Shown: positions 1 through 9,706, counted from the stretch's first letter. The stretch is 39,323 nt of DNA from Sinorhizobium terangae (GCF_009601505.1 NZ_WITC01000132.1:1-39323), one strand, 5' to 3'. Translations and numbers: made by a program. The notes: a model not told the origin generated them from the sequence alone.

Positions 1-722
<722 letters not shown>

Positions 723-865
723 CAGAACCGACAGGTCCGCGCCCCGAGCGGGCGCGGACGCTCGGTGGACTGCGAACCAAAACATATGTTGCGCCGGAAT
801 GGGCAGCGTTGGGGCGTTGGCCTGGTAGATGTGGCAGGAGCCAAAAATCTGGCTCCGACGAGGCC

Positions 866-955
866 GGACCCGAGGGCCACAAAGGCTATATCCTTACCAA
901 TCACCACGTTGTCGCGGACGCCGGCGAGATTGCAGTAACCCTGAAGGACCGCCGC
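866..955 (+). pseudogene. DegP/HtrA serine protease remnant
   Basis: One short stretch reads GHKGYILTNHHVVADAGEIA followed by VTLKDRR. This is the conserved region around the catalytic His of DegP/HtrA periplasmic proteases (usual form GYILTNxHVV). The catalytic Asp and Ser regions and both PDZ domains are absent, and the frame drifts into non-homologous sequence on either side. It is a fossil of about 30 codons, with no sign of a start or of function. Confidence 0.75.
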
Positions 956-2316
956 CCCTCCGATTCCGCTGTCAGGTTTCCACCGCGCCCTCCTTCTCCG
1001 TGGCGAGAGGCTGGGATGTGTAGGCGAGGCCAAGACCGCTGCGCCAGGCGTCGACCGCCATCTTTTCGCAGAGCGTCACCTTTCCTCGATGATCCTAAGC
1101 GCCACCTTCATCGCCTCGTCTCTGAAGAGGGGGCGTTGACTTCTTGCCCAGAAGAAAGCCCATCCGCTAGCGAGATCGCGAATCCTTTATCGCTACGTGA
1201 CAGCCGGGTCCTTCTGTCGACCGCTCGAGCGAGGTTCTTTTTTGATTGAAACTCCGTGAGGCGGCGCCAGGCGTTGACCGGCGTCAAAGCCCCCACCGCG
1301 CGGGCGAGTGCAAAATCGGCAATCGAGCGCAAACAGGCAGCAAGCAAGGTTCGAAGGCCGGCAGGCGAAGGAGGCACTAGGCGAGGGCCGGCTAAGCTGG
1401 TGGCCGTACGATGACGGTGACGCTGGTGACAAAACAGACGCCACACCGCGAAAGGCCATGGTAGAACCTCCATGACTTTCTTGGAACCATCCCGCAGCGG
1501 AACGTCAGTCGATTGTCGCTTCTTTAAAGCGGCTTGGCAGTAGAAGGATCGGCTTAAGCAGCACACCTTGGAGAATCGAACCCACAGCAGGAAGCCCCCT
1601 CGGTCTCACCCCTGAGGGGCGCAGTTTTTGTCGGCAACCGTGAATAAAAAACCGGCCGGGCACAGGTGGGCTAGGCGATAACTTGATCGTTTGATTGTGA
1701 CTGGCGGTTTATCCAGCAATCAACAACGCTTCGAACCGCGCTTCGCCGTTGCGGAACCATTTAATTGGCGGGGTTAAGAGCGTGTCGCTCTGTATTGTAT
1801 GTCGCATCGCAGATCCGGTAACTGCTGCAATCGCTGCAGTGCGCCAGCGCCAGCTTTCGGGCAGGCGGCAGCCGTCACCGTGGCAACAGTGGGTCTGTGG
1901 CGACTTCCGGATATCCCCGACATTCTAGCGCCCGCTCGCGCGCCAGAAACCGCCGTCCACGGGCGCGTCAGCGGTGACGGCGTGGATTGTGCAACAGTGA
2001 GATTGTTCTTATCGGCACTTTGCGTCGAACGCCGATGGGCTGCGCCAGGCGAGCCGCCGTTAGACGGGAGTGTCTGGAGCCGAGATGGCTTTGGAAACTG
2101 CGAAGGCGGCACGCCGATCACGCGGGTGCAACAGGCCGGAGGTGCGGCTGCCTAAGATTGCTCGAGGCACTGGGGCTCGATTTTGGCAAAGCCTGTTCGA
2201 TCGGAGCGAAATCGGGGAGCATAGGTAAAGCAAGAATGCGATGGTTTCTCGGGCACTAATTGGGTTCTTCCTCACTTTGTGTGGTGGTGCAGTTGGTTGA
2301 GGGTAGCATGGGGGCT
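956..2316. other. Gene-poor stretch, no supported gene
   Basis: About 1.36 kb with several overlapping open frames of arginine/proline-rich low-quality translation on both strands and no recognisable domain. On the minus strand near 1090-1140 a short frame reads FRDEAMKVALRIIEER and may be a fossil of a mobile-element gene, but I cannot assign it. It is probably decayed mobile DNA between groEL and the XRE regulator. Confidence 0.4.
1596..1630 (+). terminator. Weak intrinsic-terminator-like hairpin
   Basis: CCCCTC (1596-1601) can pair with GAGGGG (1614-1619), and an alternative tight CCCC-TGA-GGGG hairpin lies inside. A short T run (GTTTTTG) follows about 6 nt later. There is no convincing gene immediately upstream, so a terminator role is only a guess. 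Confidence 0.25.
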
Positions 2317-2580
2317 CTAAGGAGTCCTGGCCTTTTCCGCTAGTTCAGGGAACATGGAGGTTGGCACTCGAAGTGCAGCAGCGATGCGCTTGAGCCTGCC
2401 CGGGTCGACATCAGCACCTTGTTCGATCCTTGTAATTTCGGCGCCAGTCAGACCGCAGGTCAATGCGAGGTCCTCAATGCTATATCCGACCGCTTCGCGG
2501 AAGCGCCGGACAGCGTGACCTATATCGACGTGACCCCGGCACGTGTCGAAAGCGTCTATGTCGTGTATTAAGTTCGTCAT
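2317..2580 (-). CDS. Small XRE-family HTH regulator
   Basis: An 87-residue protein that is almost entirely one Cro/C1-type helix-turn-helix domain: residues ~20-80 read GHAVRRFREAVGYSIEDLA, CGLTGAEITRIEQG and PGRLKRIAAALRVPTSMF, the usual five-helix pattern. Such proteins bind operator DNA as dimers and often regulate themselves. The ATG at 2580 is preceded by AAGGAG about 8 nt upstream. Immediately upstream lies a perfect 24-bp palindrome (2604-2627), a natural candidate operator. There is no partner toxin gene beside it. The target genes are unknown. Confidence 0.8.
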   Translation of the reverse strand: MTNLIHDIDAFDTCRGHVDIGHAVRRFREAVGYSIEDLALTCGLTGAEITRIEQGADVDPGRLKRIAAALRVPTSMFPELAEKARTP

Positions 2581-2603
2581 TCAGATGACTCCTTCGGTCA
2601 TTG

Positions 2604-2627
2604 CGCAAGGAGCGCGCGCTCCTTGCG
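2604..2627. promoter_or_regulatory. 24-bp perfect palindrome upstream of XRE gene
   Basis: The half-site CGCAAGGAGCGC is followed without spacer by its exact reverse complement. It ends 24 nt before the start codon of the XRE gene. The same CTCCTT/AAGGAG core recurs at 2589-2595 (where it serves as that gene's ribosome binding site) and at 2629-2635. It could be an autoregulatory operator or form a hairpin in the 5' leader; neither is shown by sequence alone. Confidence 0.55.
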
Positions 2628-2635
2628 TGAAGGAG

Positions 2636-3056
2636 CATGCGGCCATGCAAAAGCCAAGCTACAGACTAATTATTGTTGCAGTGCAATATAAGTTCAAAAG
2701 ATGACCATGCAAGGCATCGCTGGATGCTGACTTGTTTCGGCGGCCGAAGGCGTTGCATATTCGGATCGTCTTGTGCGAAAAGCCAGTGGCTCCTTGCCAT
2801 CGAGCGGATCGACCAATGGGTTGCATCGCTTGGCGTAGAACGCAGCGTGCGCTCGATCACAGCAGCAATCTGAACAGTTCTGATGTGCGCACGGCCAGCG
2901 GCTCAACCGAAACTTAACCGTTGCTGACTTGCCCTGAACCGGCAGATCTTGAAGGCTAGGTTGGACCAATCGTGCCTATCATCGTCTCTGCCCTTCCCGC
3001 TGTTATCATTAGCAACATCAGATCGACCTTGGCGGTCCCTGCCGTTATCAAAATGA
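2636..3056. other. Intergenic stretch, no gene seen
   Basis: About 420 bp between the XRE gene and the SDR gene 3' end. Short overlapping frames on both strands have no recognisable domain and no convincing ribosome binding site. A short inverted repeat TTGCA-G-TGCAA lies near 2678-2688. Nothing else was seen. Confidence 0.4.
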
Positions 3057-3806
3057 CTAGACGGCTAGATAGCCGCCATCGACAACCAACGTTGATCCCG
3101 TCACATAGCTAGACATGTCAGATGCCAGGAAGACGATCGGTCCGACCAGCTCTTCCGGGTCGCCAAAGCGTCCGAGGGGAATGCGGGAAAGAAACCGCTC
3201 CGCGCGCTGCGGGTCATTTCGGCTCGCAGTCGTCATCGGAGTCTTAAAGGTGCCCGGAGCGATGCAATTGACGCGCACACCATCCTTGGCCAGCTCCTGA
3301 GCCAGATTCTGGGTCAACATTTTAACTGCCCCCTTCGAGCTCGAATAGCTGATGGAAGTGGCGGTTGAAACGAAGGACGCGATCGAGGCCATGTTGATAA
3401 TGGTACCCTTCGTCGCTCGCAGCGCTCCGATAAACGCCAAAGTGACGTTCAAAGTGCCATTGAGATTTACGGCCAAGGCAGCGTCCCAAGTGCTGCGAAC
3501 ATCGTGGCTGTCTATGGTGTTACGTGGACAAACTCCTGCGTTGTTGATCAGGATCGAGACCTGCCCGACAGTTTCAGCCACGTCTTTGGCAAGCACATTA
3601 CAGGCCTCCGCGTTTGCAACGTCGAGCGTCCAAGTCCATACTTCCCCGCCGTTGCTTTTAATCTCATCCGCCGTTCGCTTGGCGGCCTCACCGTTGATAT
3701 CCGTTGCAATGATGCGGGCCCCTTCAGCGGCTAGACCGTGAGCTATCGCAGCCCCGATCCCCTGACCGGCTCCGGTAATAAATGCAATACGATCTTTCAG
3801 TAGCAT
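3057..3806 (-). CDS. Short-chain dehydrogenase/reductase (SDR)
   Basis: A 249-residue classical SDR, the usual length. It shows the NAD(P)-binding GAGQGIGAA motif (residues ~11-19), the DVANAE segment, NNAG, the catalytic Ser in INMASIASF, the YSSSK active site (YxxxK) and the C-terminal VTGSTLVVDGG. The family reduces or oxidises keto/hydroxy groups on many substrates and is related to FabG and the nodulation protein NodG; the substrate here cannot be read from sequence. I chose the start at 3806 because GAGGAGG sits 6-8 nt upstream and the fold begins at once (MLLKDRIAFITG). A longer frame to 3932 runs into the RTX fossil on the other strand. The gene looks intact and stands alone. Confidence 0.88.
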   Translation of the reverse strand: MLLKDRIAFITGAGQGIGAAIAHGLAAEGARIIATDINGEAAKRTADEIKSNGGEVWTWTLDVANAEACNVLAKDVAETVGQVSILINNAGVCPRNTIDSHDVRSTWDAALAVNLNGTLNVTLAFIGALRATKGTIINMASIASFVSTATSISYSSSKGAVKMLTQNLAQELAKDGVRVNCIAPGTFKTPMTTASRNDPQRAERFLSRIPLGRFGDPEELVGPIVFLASDMSSYVTGSTLVVDGGYLAV

Positions 3807-3840
3807 GAATCCCTCCTCTGGTGTGCAAGCGAGCCATCCC

Positions 3841-3985
3841 CTATCACTGCTGTTGGAGCAAGCAGCGACCGTCGGCAACGACGCCAGTTCCGGCTTCAAT
3901 GTCGGCGATGCCACCGTCGGCGGTGGTGACAACGATGTTCTGAATGGCTCGGACGGGCGATGACATCTATCACTTCACGCGAATG
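3841..3985 (+). pseudogene. RTX calcium-binding repeat protein remnant
   Basis: One plus-strand frame reads NVGDATVGGGDNDVLNGSDG before a stop at 3960-3962; shifting frame at that point continues GDDIYHFTR. Together these give glycine/aspartate-rich nonapeptides (GGxGxDxLxG) of the hemolysin-type calcium-binding repeats found in type I-secreted proteins. Only one or two repeats survive and a frameshift separates them. It is a fossil with no start, and it sits upstream of the SDR gene on the opposite strand. Confidence 0.6.
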
Positions 3986-4253
3986 CTAGGCTTGCATTCC
4001 TAACTTACTATCGCGACTCAGCAATGGGACGCTATCTGGTCACGAGGGTTTCATAGATATGGGGGACTGGAGCAACTGTTGAAGCTGTCAAAGCTTATGA
4101 AAGGCTTTAATGCGAGTTTCATTGCGGTCTCCTCTGATATCGGACGACGCCAGCAGAATGCGCTTTTGTGCGTCCAAAGTCGCATAATGTCGTCTGGAAT
4201 ATCTGATCGCGATCGGAGTGCTACGCGTCAGCATCCTTCGCACCTTCTCGCTG

Positions 4254-4430
4254 GTGTCTTTGGTCTCCGCCGGCCTTGGCGTCGGCTATGCGCCGGAATG
4301 GACGCGGGGTCTACCGAGCCGCACCTTCGGACTCAGGCCAGCTCGCGACGTCGAGTTCAGGATCTTGCTCGGGCTTGCGTGGAACAAGGAAAACCCGACC
4401 GCGGCGAGAGAGGACATCATCTATATTGCC
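4254..4430 (+). pseudogene. LysR-family regulator C-terminal remnant
   Basis: A frame reading VSAGLGVGYAPEWTRGLPSR, then RDVEFRILLGLAWNKENPTA and AREDIIYIAR. This resembles the end of the LysR substrate-binding domain, where a V-AGLGV motif precedes the last strand and helix. The DNA-binding half is missing and the flanking translation degenerates. No function is expected. Confidence 0.5.
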
Positions 4431-4671
4431 CGGCCGGGGCGGCGAGGGGCAGGGAGTGCCATTATAGACAACTTCCCTTCATCGAGCGGATCGGCTTGCC
4501 GGAGCTAGTCCGTCTCGGTTCCCGGCTGATAACCGGAGCTGTGCTGAACCTGCTGCCGCGAGCCGAACCGGTCAAACCGTGCGCGAATGGGCGCCGGCAG
4601 TTTGGCTGCCCGCGCTTGGTACGCGGAGGAGCTGCATCCCCTGCAAATACGACTCCCCAAGCCATATGAAC

Positions 4672-4878
4672 TCACTCGGCCGTCAGACCATCGAACACCT
4701 CAATCATGGCGTCGCTGATGGCTTTGCCGAGTGCGGCCGCTGCTTCTATTAATGCTTCCTCGTTCATGTCGCGAGCGGCCATCGCGAAGGCGGCGCCTTC
4801 CGCCATTACGACTTGTTGGGCGCGCTGAATTGCCCACAGAGCGAAGTCGCTGCGATTACTGATTTCCACGGTTTCCAT
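4672..4878 (-). CDS. Small hypothetical protein, 68 aa
   Basis: A short acidic, alanine-rich, probably all-helical protein (residues ~12-60 rich in A, E, M and Q). I do not recognise its family. Support for a real gene is a good ribosome binding site (GGGAGAAATC-ATG), a compact frame and normal codon use. No membrane segment and no Cys motif are visible. Its size and setting resemble the short rhizobial proteins at 6036-6242 and 17455-17658, but the sequence is not clearly related. Confidence 0.55.
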   Translation of the reverse strand: METVEISNRSDFALWAIQRAQQVVMAEGAAFAMAARDMNEEALIEAAAALGKAISDAMIEVFDGLTAE

Positions 4879-5429
4879 GATTTCTCCCTGATGTGTTCGA
4901 GCGGATGCCCTATAGCGAATCTGGTAGGCAATGCGGCTCTGAAAATCGTGCTGAGAATGAGTTCGAGATAAACGAATGACGCAGCAGTTCGATCTGTCTG
5001 TTTCGAATGAGAGGGTTCTATCGAAGGCGGGTGGTTCATCTGCGATGAAGCGCCAGCTGTCGGTCGCCTTGAGCGAAGACGATATGGTGCGGCAAATTGT
5101 TGGTCTCTGCCGTTATCGGCAACACTATCTGGCGACTACGTTGTCCCCGAGCGTCACACCGAGCTGGTACCAGCTCCGTATGTCCGGGCAGGGAACGGCT
5201 GATGAAACAGCCGGATTCCTTCTCCTCCTGTGAAACAGAAACTCACGCGACTTTCAGACCGCACGAAAACATTCTTTGCTGGATCCACTTCCTCTCTGCC
5301 ATGTGGACTACACCACGTCACCTTGGCACATTGCGGTGCCGCTAGGAGAGGACGGTAACCACACCATTTGCCAAGCGACAAAGCGGGCGCGCGCGCGCTT
5401 TGTCTGATGTCCGGCAGATGCAATCGCGG
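4879..5429. other. Intergenic stretch, possible coding fossil
   Basis: No intact gene. Near 5280-5403 a plus-strand frame reads HVDYTTSPWHIAVPLGEDGN and ends RARARFV before a stop. It looks once-coding, but I cannot assign a family. Confidence 0.3.
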
Positions 5430-5783
5430 TTATTCGAGCGGCAAACCGTGCATCTTGAGGAACGACAGCTTATCCCAGTAGCCACGTTGAAGGCTTATCC
5501 TCCCGTCTCGCACTGTGAAGAATCCGCACCCACGCAACCCGAGCGGGTCACGCCATTCGAGAGCAGCAACATCACCAGCTTCGTGAATGGCTTCTATTAT
5601 GCATTCCATATTGGCTTTCGCGAACTCCCGCTCAAACATCGCCTGGACAGCGTCTCGGCCTTTCACCGGCTCCTGTGTCACTTGATGATTAATTGCGTCA
5701 TTGTGGTAAAGTTCAGCAAGCTCTAGAGCATCGCCAGCATTGAAACGCTCCACCCAAACCTCGACTACTTGTTTCGGCGTCAT
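5430..5783 (-). CDS. SnoaL-like (NTF2-fold) protein
   Basis: A 117-residue protein starting MTPKQVVEVWVERFNAGDAL, with the helix-then-pocket pattern of SnoaL/NTF2-like proteins: ELAELYHNDAINHQ, GRDAVQAMFERE, EWRDPLGLRGCGFF and DGRISLQRGYWD. This small cone-shaped fold is used by polyketide cyclases, isomerases and ketosteroid-isomerase-like enzymes, and also by non-enzymatic proteins. No substrate can be inferred. The start at 5783 is favoured by AAGGAT about 8 nt upstream; the longer frame to 5954 has no added domain. The gene appears intact and monocistronic. Confidence 0.8.
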   Translation of the reverse strand: MTPKQVVEVWVERFNAGDALELAELYHNDAINHQVTQEPVKGRDAVQAMFEREFAKANMECIIEAIHEAGDVAALEWRDPLGLRGCGFFTVRDGRISLQRGYWDKLSFLKMHGLPLE

Positions 5784-6035
5784 GGTCAATCCTTGGTATC
5801 TGATAAAATATACCTTTTGCCGCAGCCGTAACATCGCGGCAGTCGGCCAGCCTCGAAACACGAGCAGGATTTGGACGACCGCTTTGTTTCGCTTGGCGCC
5901 GCTCAGCGGGCACTTTGCGTCATATTTGCTTGGCGGCGAAGCCCTCGCCGCCACTCAATTGAATGCATGCGACCGCCTGCTGAGCAGTCGGCCACCAATC
6001 GGCTCAGTGTGTATCGTCGATGCGCGCGCTGTACC

Positions 6036-6242
6036 CTAGGACAGCCCAGCAACAATACTCAAGCCCAGGTCGTCGCGAATACCTGCTTGATAAGCGTTGA
6101 TCAGCTTTGCGGCGAGCGCTTCAGCTTCTTCAGACTTGCGTGACAAAGCTCGCCTTTGCAGCTCGTCTTCGAAGGCCTTTCCGATCATCTCCAACTCGTC
6201 AGGCCCAATTGGATCGAAAGTCAAGGTTTGAGCTGAATTCAT
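6036..6242 (-). CDS. Small rhizobial protein, paralogue of 17455-17658
   Basis: 68 residues with a strong ribosome binding site (GGGGGAACC-ATG). The core AFEDELQRRALSRKSEEAEA followed by LAAKLINAYQAGIRDD matches the protein at 17455-17658 (VFEKELARAKLKVDMPEADA, LAKRLITLYQEGVRNP) in spacing and most key positions. The pattern is F-E-x-E-L-x-R, then EA-x-ALA-LI-x-YQ-x-G-x-R. It is probably helical and cytosolic. I know of no function. Two diverged copies in one window argue for a real gene family. Confidence 0.65.
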   Translation of the reverse strand: MNSAQTLTFDPIGPDELEMIGKAFEDELQRRALSRKSEEAEALAAKLINAYQAGIRDDLGLSIVAGLS

Positions 6243-6321
6243 GGTTCCCCCTGCCTCCGCCGATGCGACGGAGGACCCTTTGTGCTTTTCTGGTTTGAAA
6301 TGGTGCAGCTTCGCTGGAGAT

Positions 6322-6480
6322 CTAGCGAACGCGAGCCGTCCTTACGGCCGGCCCATCTATATCGGTCCACTGCAGTGCCGCAATGGCGGAGCCGAATAGC
6401 AGAGCAGGTATAGCCACGGCTCCCATGAACCTGAGCATTTGGAGCCGACGTGTGCGCTTTCCATCCCAATCGTAAGCCAT
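6322..6480 (-). CDS. Small single-pass membrane protein, 52 aa
   Basis: A short frame starting MAYDWDGKRTRRLQMLRFMG and continuing AVAIPALLFGSAIAALQW, then a short tail ending TARVR. The basic N-terminus followed by ~18 hydrophobic residues predicts one membrane segment with the N-terminus inside. AAGGG lies about 8 nt before the ATG at 6480. No homologue is recognised. It lies 80 bp upstream of the small gene at 6036-6242 on the same strand and may be co-transcribed with it. Confidence 0.5.
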   Translation of the reverse strand: MAYDWDGKRTRRLQMLRFMGAVAIPALLFGSAIAALQWTDIDGPAVRTARVR

Positions 6481-6836
6481 CGTTACGCCCTTGCTACCCG
6501 GAACAATACGCGAAGATAGAACCAGAGAACGATCGTACGGTCGAGTCTATTTTCAAGTATTACTTTTAAACGATTTCGGCGGGATTTTACGGAAATGCGG
6601 TGCCCAACCCGCGCATAAGAGTATGCCAGCCGTCGTCAAAATGCCCTGCCTCCTCCTTTGTTCAACAGCTTCACGTATGCGTGCTTTCGTCCTCAAGGCC
6701 GGAAAGGAAAGAGTCATGATTAAGGAGCTTGCAAATGAACATAAGAGAGCCTTGGTCATTTCTACTGCTCCAGCATGGTGATCTGAAGGCACCGTAAAGT
6801 TAACTGACGGCTGATGAAGATGTGCGTACACGGACG
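6481..6836. other. Intergenic stretch, no gene seen
   Basis: About 355 bp before the IS6 fossil. Open frames on both strands carry no recognisable domain, ribosome binding site or operator. It probably holds the leader region of the small membrane protein gene on the minus strand. Confidence 0.35.
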
Positions 6837-6960
6837 ATGTCAGAAGTTGCTCTTGATCCGCTTTATCGTCGCCACCGCTTTCCCGCCGAGATCATTGCGC
6901 ACGCAGTATGGCTCTACTTTCGCTTTCCGCTCAGCCTGCGCATGGTTGAGGAATGGCTCG
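6837..6960 (+). mobile_element. IS6-family transposase N-terminal remnant
   Basis: From the ATG at 6837 the frame reads DPLYRRHRFPAEIIAHAVWL then YFRFPLSLRMVEEWLA. This is the typical N-terminal zinc-finger/HTH region of IS6/IS26-type DDE transposases. After ~45 residues similarity stops and the frame ends. The catalytic DDE domain is absent, so this is an inactive fragment. Confidence 0.75.
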
Positions 6961-7045
6961 CGCTCCGTACGTGCGGGCGGTCCACCGATCTCCGCCTCGG
7001 AACATGACGTCTAGCGCTGATCTGCTTGACGGTAGCCACTGAGAC

Positions 7046-8591
7046 TCAACGCCCCGCGTCAGATCGCTCTCTGCTTCTGAAGGAAGCCATTAGCTCGGCT
7101 CGGGCCTGATCGGAGGCTTGGCTGATGGGCAGCGCGACTCCTGTAACAGCCCCATGACCGAGTCGGCGTTGGAGTGCCTGCCGATCGATGACGAGGTTGT
7201 CGAGGTGCAGCCTGGCTGGCTGCCGGCTTTGCCCCAGTCGTCCGACCAGCGCCCTCGTGCCGTCAAGCACAAAGACGCCGCAATCATAGCGGTTCTGCTG
7301 CTGGGTTATGCGGACCGGCTCCTGGCGGGCTCCCAGCCGTTGCGCGAGCTGTGCCGCGGGCTGGTCGTTGAGCCGCCCGGCGGAGTCGTAATGATAGGCG
7401 ACCGGCCTTTCCCGCTCGCGTCGATCAACCAGCAGCAGCGACCAGTGGGTGCCGCGGCGTTCAGGATCGGTAGCGCTGGCATCGTTGACAGGCAGGAACA
7501 GGAAGTCGGCTGTATCATTGCCATTGCGATCATAGACGATGCGCTGGAAGGCCCTGAGGGCGGCATTATCGGCGCCCAGGCGCAGATGGTAATGGGCTAT
7601 CAGCGGGTCGACGAGCCGCGTTCGGGCGGCGAGATCTGGATTTTCCCTCTGCAGCTCCTGCGCCAGCAGTTCGTAATCTCTTTGGATGTGCCGATCCCCC
7701 AGCCATTCCGTGGCGTCGAGCGCCAGCCCACTGCGGTCGTGAGACGAGGCTTGCGGATCGAGCGCCTTAACCTGAGCGTTGGAGGCTGTACCTCGAGGCG
7801 GGGCATAATGGGCATCATCACGCAGCTCGGCCGGTGTGGACGGCAAATCGACCAGGGAGTCCAGACCGCGGTAGATGTCAGACGAGCGAGCTGACGCGGA
7901 CCGCCGAGCTGGCCCCATGTCCTGACCCGACTGCGGCGACGGCCCTGACCAGGGGCGGTCCCAACCGGCAGGTCTTTGCCTTCCGGCTTGGTCCACCTCC
8001 TGCCAAAGTTGCGACTGATCGTAACTTTCCTGCGAAGCGGCGGGCCTTACCCCCCAATCGACCTGCTCCCGCGAGCCAAGCTGTGGCCCGAGATCCGGGA
8101 GGCTGCCATGCGCAGCGCTCAACGCCGCGGAACCTTCGCCAGGCACGCTCGATGACGGCGATGGCCCGGTAATCGATCTCGACCTGGCAGCGTCCGACCG
8201 CGGCGCGGACCACCCGCTCCGCATCCTGCCAGAACTGCGCCGAAGCGAAACTTGCAGCCGGCAACGGCCCGGCGCGGTCGGCGACGGCAAAGACCTCGTC
8301 CTGATCAAAACTCTGCGCAGGTGAGTGAGCTGGTGGAGCAAAGGGCAAGTGCGAACCGCCTTCCCCGGCGTCCTCCTCTTGCAGCATCCTCGGCCGAACC
8401 GCATCTGCATGTGAGCCGGTCCGCCTGGCAAGACGGCTGTTTGGAACGGCTTGCCGATGCTCGCCCGGCTGCAACGCGTTCAGATGCTCCTGAAAACGCG
8501 CCTGGTCGGCCTGCTGCTGTTGCGAGCCTGCATCGTCTGTGCGGGCGAGATCTGAGACGCGGGATGGATTGACGTTGTTAAAGGGATCCAT
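7046..8591 (-). pseudogene. NopD-like type III effector, frameshifted
   Basis: Two minus-strand frames together make one effector-like protein. The first starts at 8591 (MDPFNNVNPSRVSDLARTDD, with AAGGAG upstream) and is Gln/Arg/Pro-rich as expected for a secretion-signal region. The second continues to 7046 and carries a C-terminal Ulp1/XopD-type cysteine protease domain with visible catalytic residues: His in RRGTHWSLLLVD, Asp in VAYHYDSAG, Gln and Cys in QQNRYDCGVFVLDG. NopD-like effectors are delivered to legume cells and act on SUMO conjugates. The frames join near 8080-8160, so a frameshift disconnects the N-terminal export region from the protease. It is either a pseudogene or a sequencing error. 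No convincing tts box was found at the expected position. Confidence 0.7.
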
Positions 8592-8648
8592 GCTATCTCC
8601 TTTGCCTGTTCCGAGCAGCTCATGACGGCCTGGCGGCTGGAAACTGTT

Positions 8649-8858
8649 CTATGGGGTAACGTCCGGAATTATCTGTCGTCGGTTGGAGTAACCGGAGCAA
8701 AACCATAGCGGACCACCCGCACCCCGATCGCCAGATCCTGCACCACGACGCTTGTCCAGTTCGGACAGAAGCATATCGGCTAGTTGGGGCGGCGTCTCAC
8801 TCGTGCGGTACACCTTCCGGGGGTCTTCCGCCTTAGTCATGCTCTGATTTTGCGGCAT
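8649..8858 (-). CDS. Short ORF overlapping antitoxin stop
   Basis: 69 codons starting where the preceding antitoxin gene ends (overlap TGATG), so it could be translationally coupled. The translation (MTKAEDPRKVYRTSETPPQL early on, then a Gly/Arg-rich tail) matches no family I know. It may be a small accessory protein or just open frame after the antitoxin. Confidence 0.3.
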   Translation of the reverse strand: MPQNQSMTKAEDPRKVYRTSETPPQLADMLLSELDKRRGAGSGDRGAGGPLWFCSGYSNRRQIIPDVTP

Positions 8859-9151
8859 CAGGCGGCCACATCATGTTTCGGCATCAGGTGAAAACCGAAG
8901 GCTTTCAGAACGGCGAGCGTGGTTTCGAGCGTCGGATTCCCATTCTCGCTAAGCGAGCGATACAGGTGCTCGCGAGCAAGACCGGTCTTGCGGGCAATAT
9001 TTGTCATGCCCTTGGCGCGCGCAACCGCGCCGAAGGCAGAAGCGATATGTTTGGCATCTCCCGTTTCCATTGCTTCGGCCAGGAACGCCTCAATAGCTTC
9101 TTAAGTGGTGAGTAGATCGGCCACGTCGAACTCGGTAAACTTCTCAGCCAT
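8858..9151 (-). pseudogene. HigA-type addiction-module antidote, nonsense mutated
   Basis: The full reading frame starts at 9151 (MAEKFTEFDVADLLTT, ribosome site GGAG) and meets an in-frame TAA at 9101-9103. It then continues EAIEAFLAEAMETGDAKHIA, ARAKGMTNIARKTGLAREHL and ENGNPTLETTLAVLKAFGF. This is the ~95-residue HTH antidote family usually encoded beside a RelE/HigB-like toxin. The stop probably arose from GAA to TAA. Reinitiation at the internal ATG (9070) would still give a 70-residue protein holding the whole HTH. No toxin gene is present upstream, where an IS fragment lies instead. It is an orphan or dead antitoxin. Confidence 0.75.
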
Positions 9152-9159
9152 TGTCATCA

Positions 9160-9383
9160 CTCCACTGGGCGGCTTGGTCGGTCTGAAACTGCGTCAGTTC
9201 CTCTTGCAGGCGCCGCTGTATCTCTTTGCCTTCTTTCAAGGAAAGGCCAAAATTGTCGAGGCAGGCTCCATCGACAATCCGTTCGACGTTGGCAACCTCG
9301 CGACCCTGCGGAACGCCGTCCATCCCAACAAACTCTATCGGGACGATCATCTGCAATTGCGCTGTCACGAATGCCCCTTCCAC
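9160..9383 (-). mobile_element. Probable ISKra4-family transposase N-terminal remnant
   Basis: The frame reads AQLQMIVPIEFVGMDGVPQG, then DNFGLSLKEGKEIQRRLQEE and LTQFQTDQAAQ. This resembles the opening region of ISKra4-type transposases (a beta segment, then GLSLxEgK-xxLxxLQ). It breaks off just before the expected Cys-rich segment, exactly where the antidote gene begins, so it may have replaced the missing toxin gene. The assignment rests on pattern only. Confidence 0.4.
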
Positions 9384-9478
9384 AAAGGCACCCGATTACC
9401 TGAAGACCCTTACCCCCACGTTCTTCCCGCTCCCAATTGAGTTGCAACGCGTCCATCCGTCGGGGGCGCTTCCCAAAG

Positions 9479-9706
9479 TTATTCCGCCTGCCCAGCCTGC
9501 TGCCGTGATAGCGCATGGTAGTTCTGGATCCAGGCTTCCGGGTCAGATGCGCCGGTCAATGCCTCAATCCAGTTAGACATATCGCGAGCACCGCCTTCAG
9601 GCGACTCGCCATCTCCTGGATACATCCGTCGTACTCCGTAAGTCAGATAACGGGCCGCACAGTAACGCACGCCGGCCGATCCCCGGCATGCAACGTCGGC
9701 ATACAA
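9479..9706 (-). other. Unassigned open frame
   Basis: A 75-codon minus-strand frame whose end (DMSNWIEALTGASDPEAWIQ then NYHALSRQQAGQAE) looks protein-like, while its start does not. There is no clear ribosome site and no family is recognised. It may be the 3' end of a decayed gene. Confidence 0.2.

Noticed and set aside
2361..2377. TTGGCACTCGAAGTGCA on the plus strand resembles a sigma54 promoter.
   Set aside because: It lies inside the XRE coding region, points to no gene within reach and has no NifA site; probably chance.
8600..8640. Partial tts-box-like sequence (AGCTGCTCGGAA) before the NopD-like gene.
   Set aside because: It is only ~20-30 nt from the start codon, too close for a TtsI site, and several consensus positions differ.
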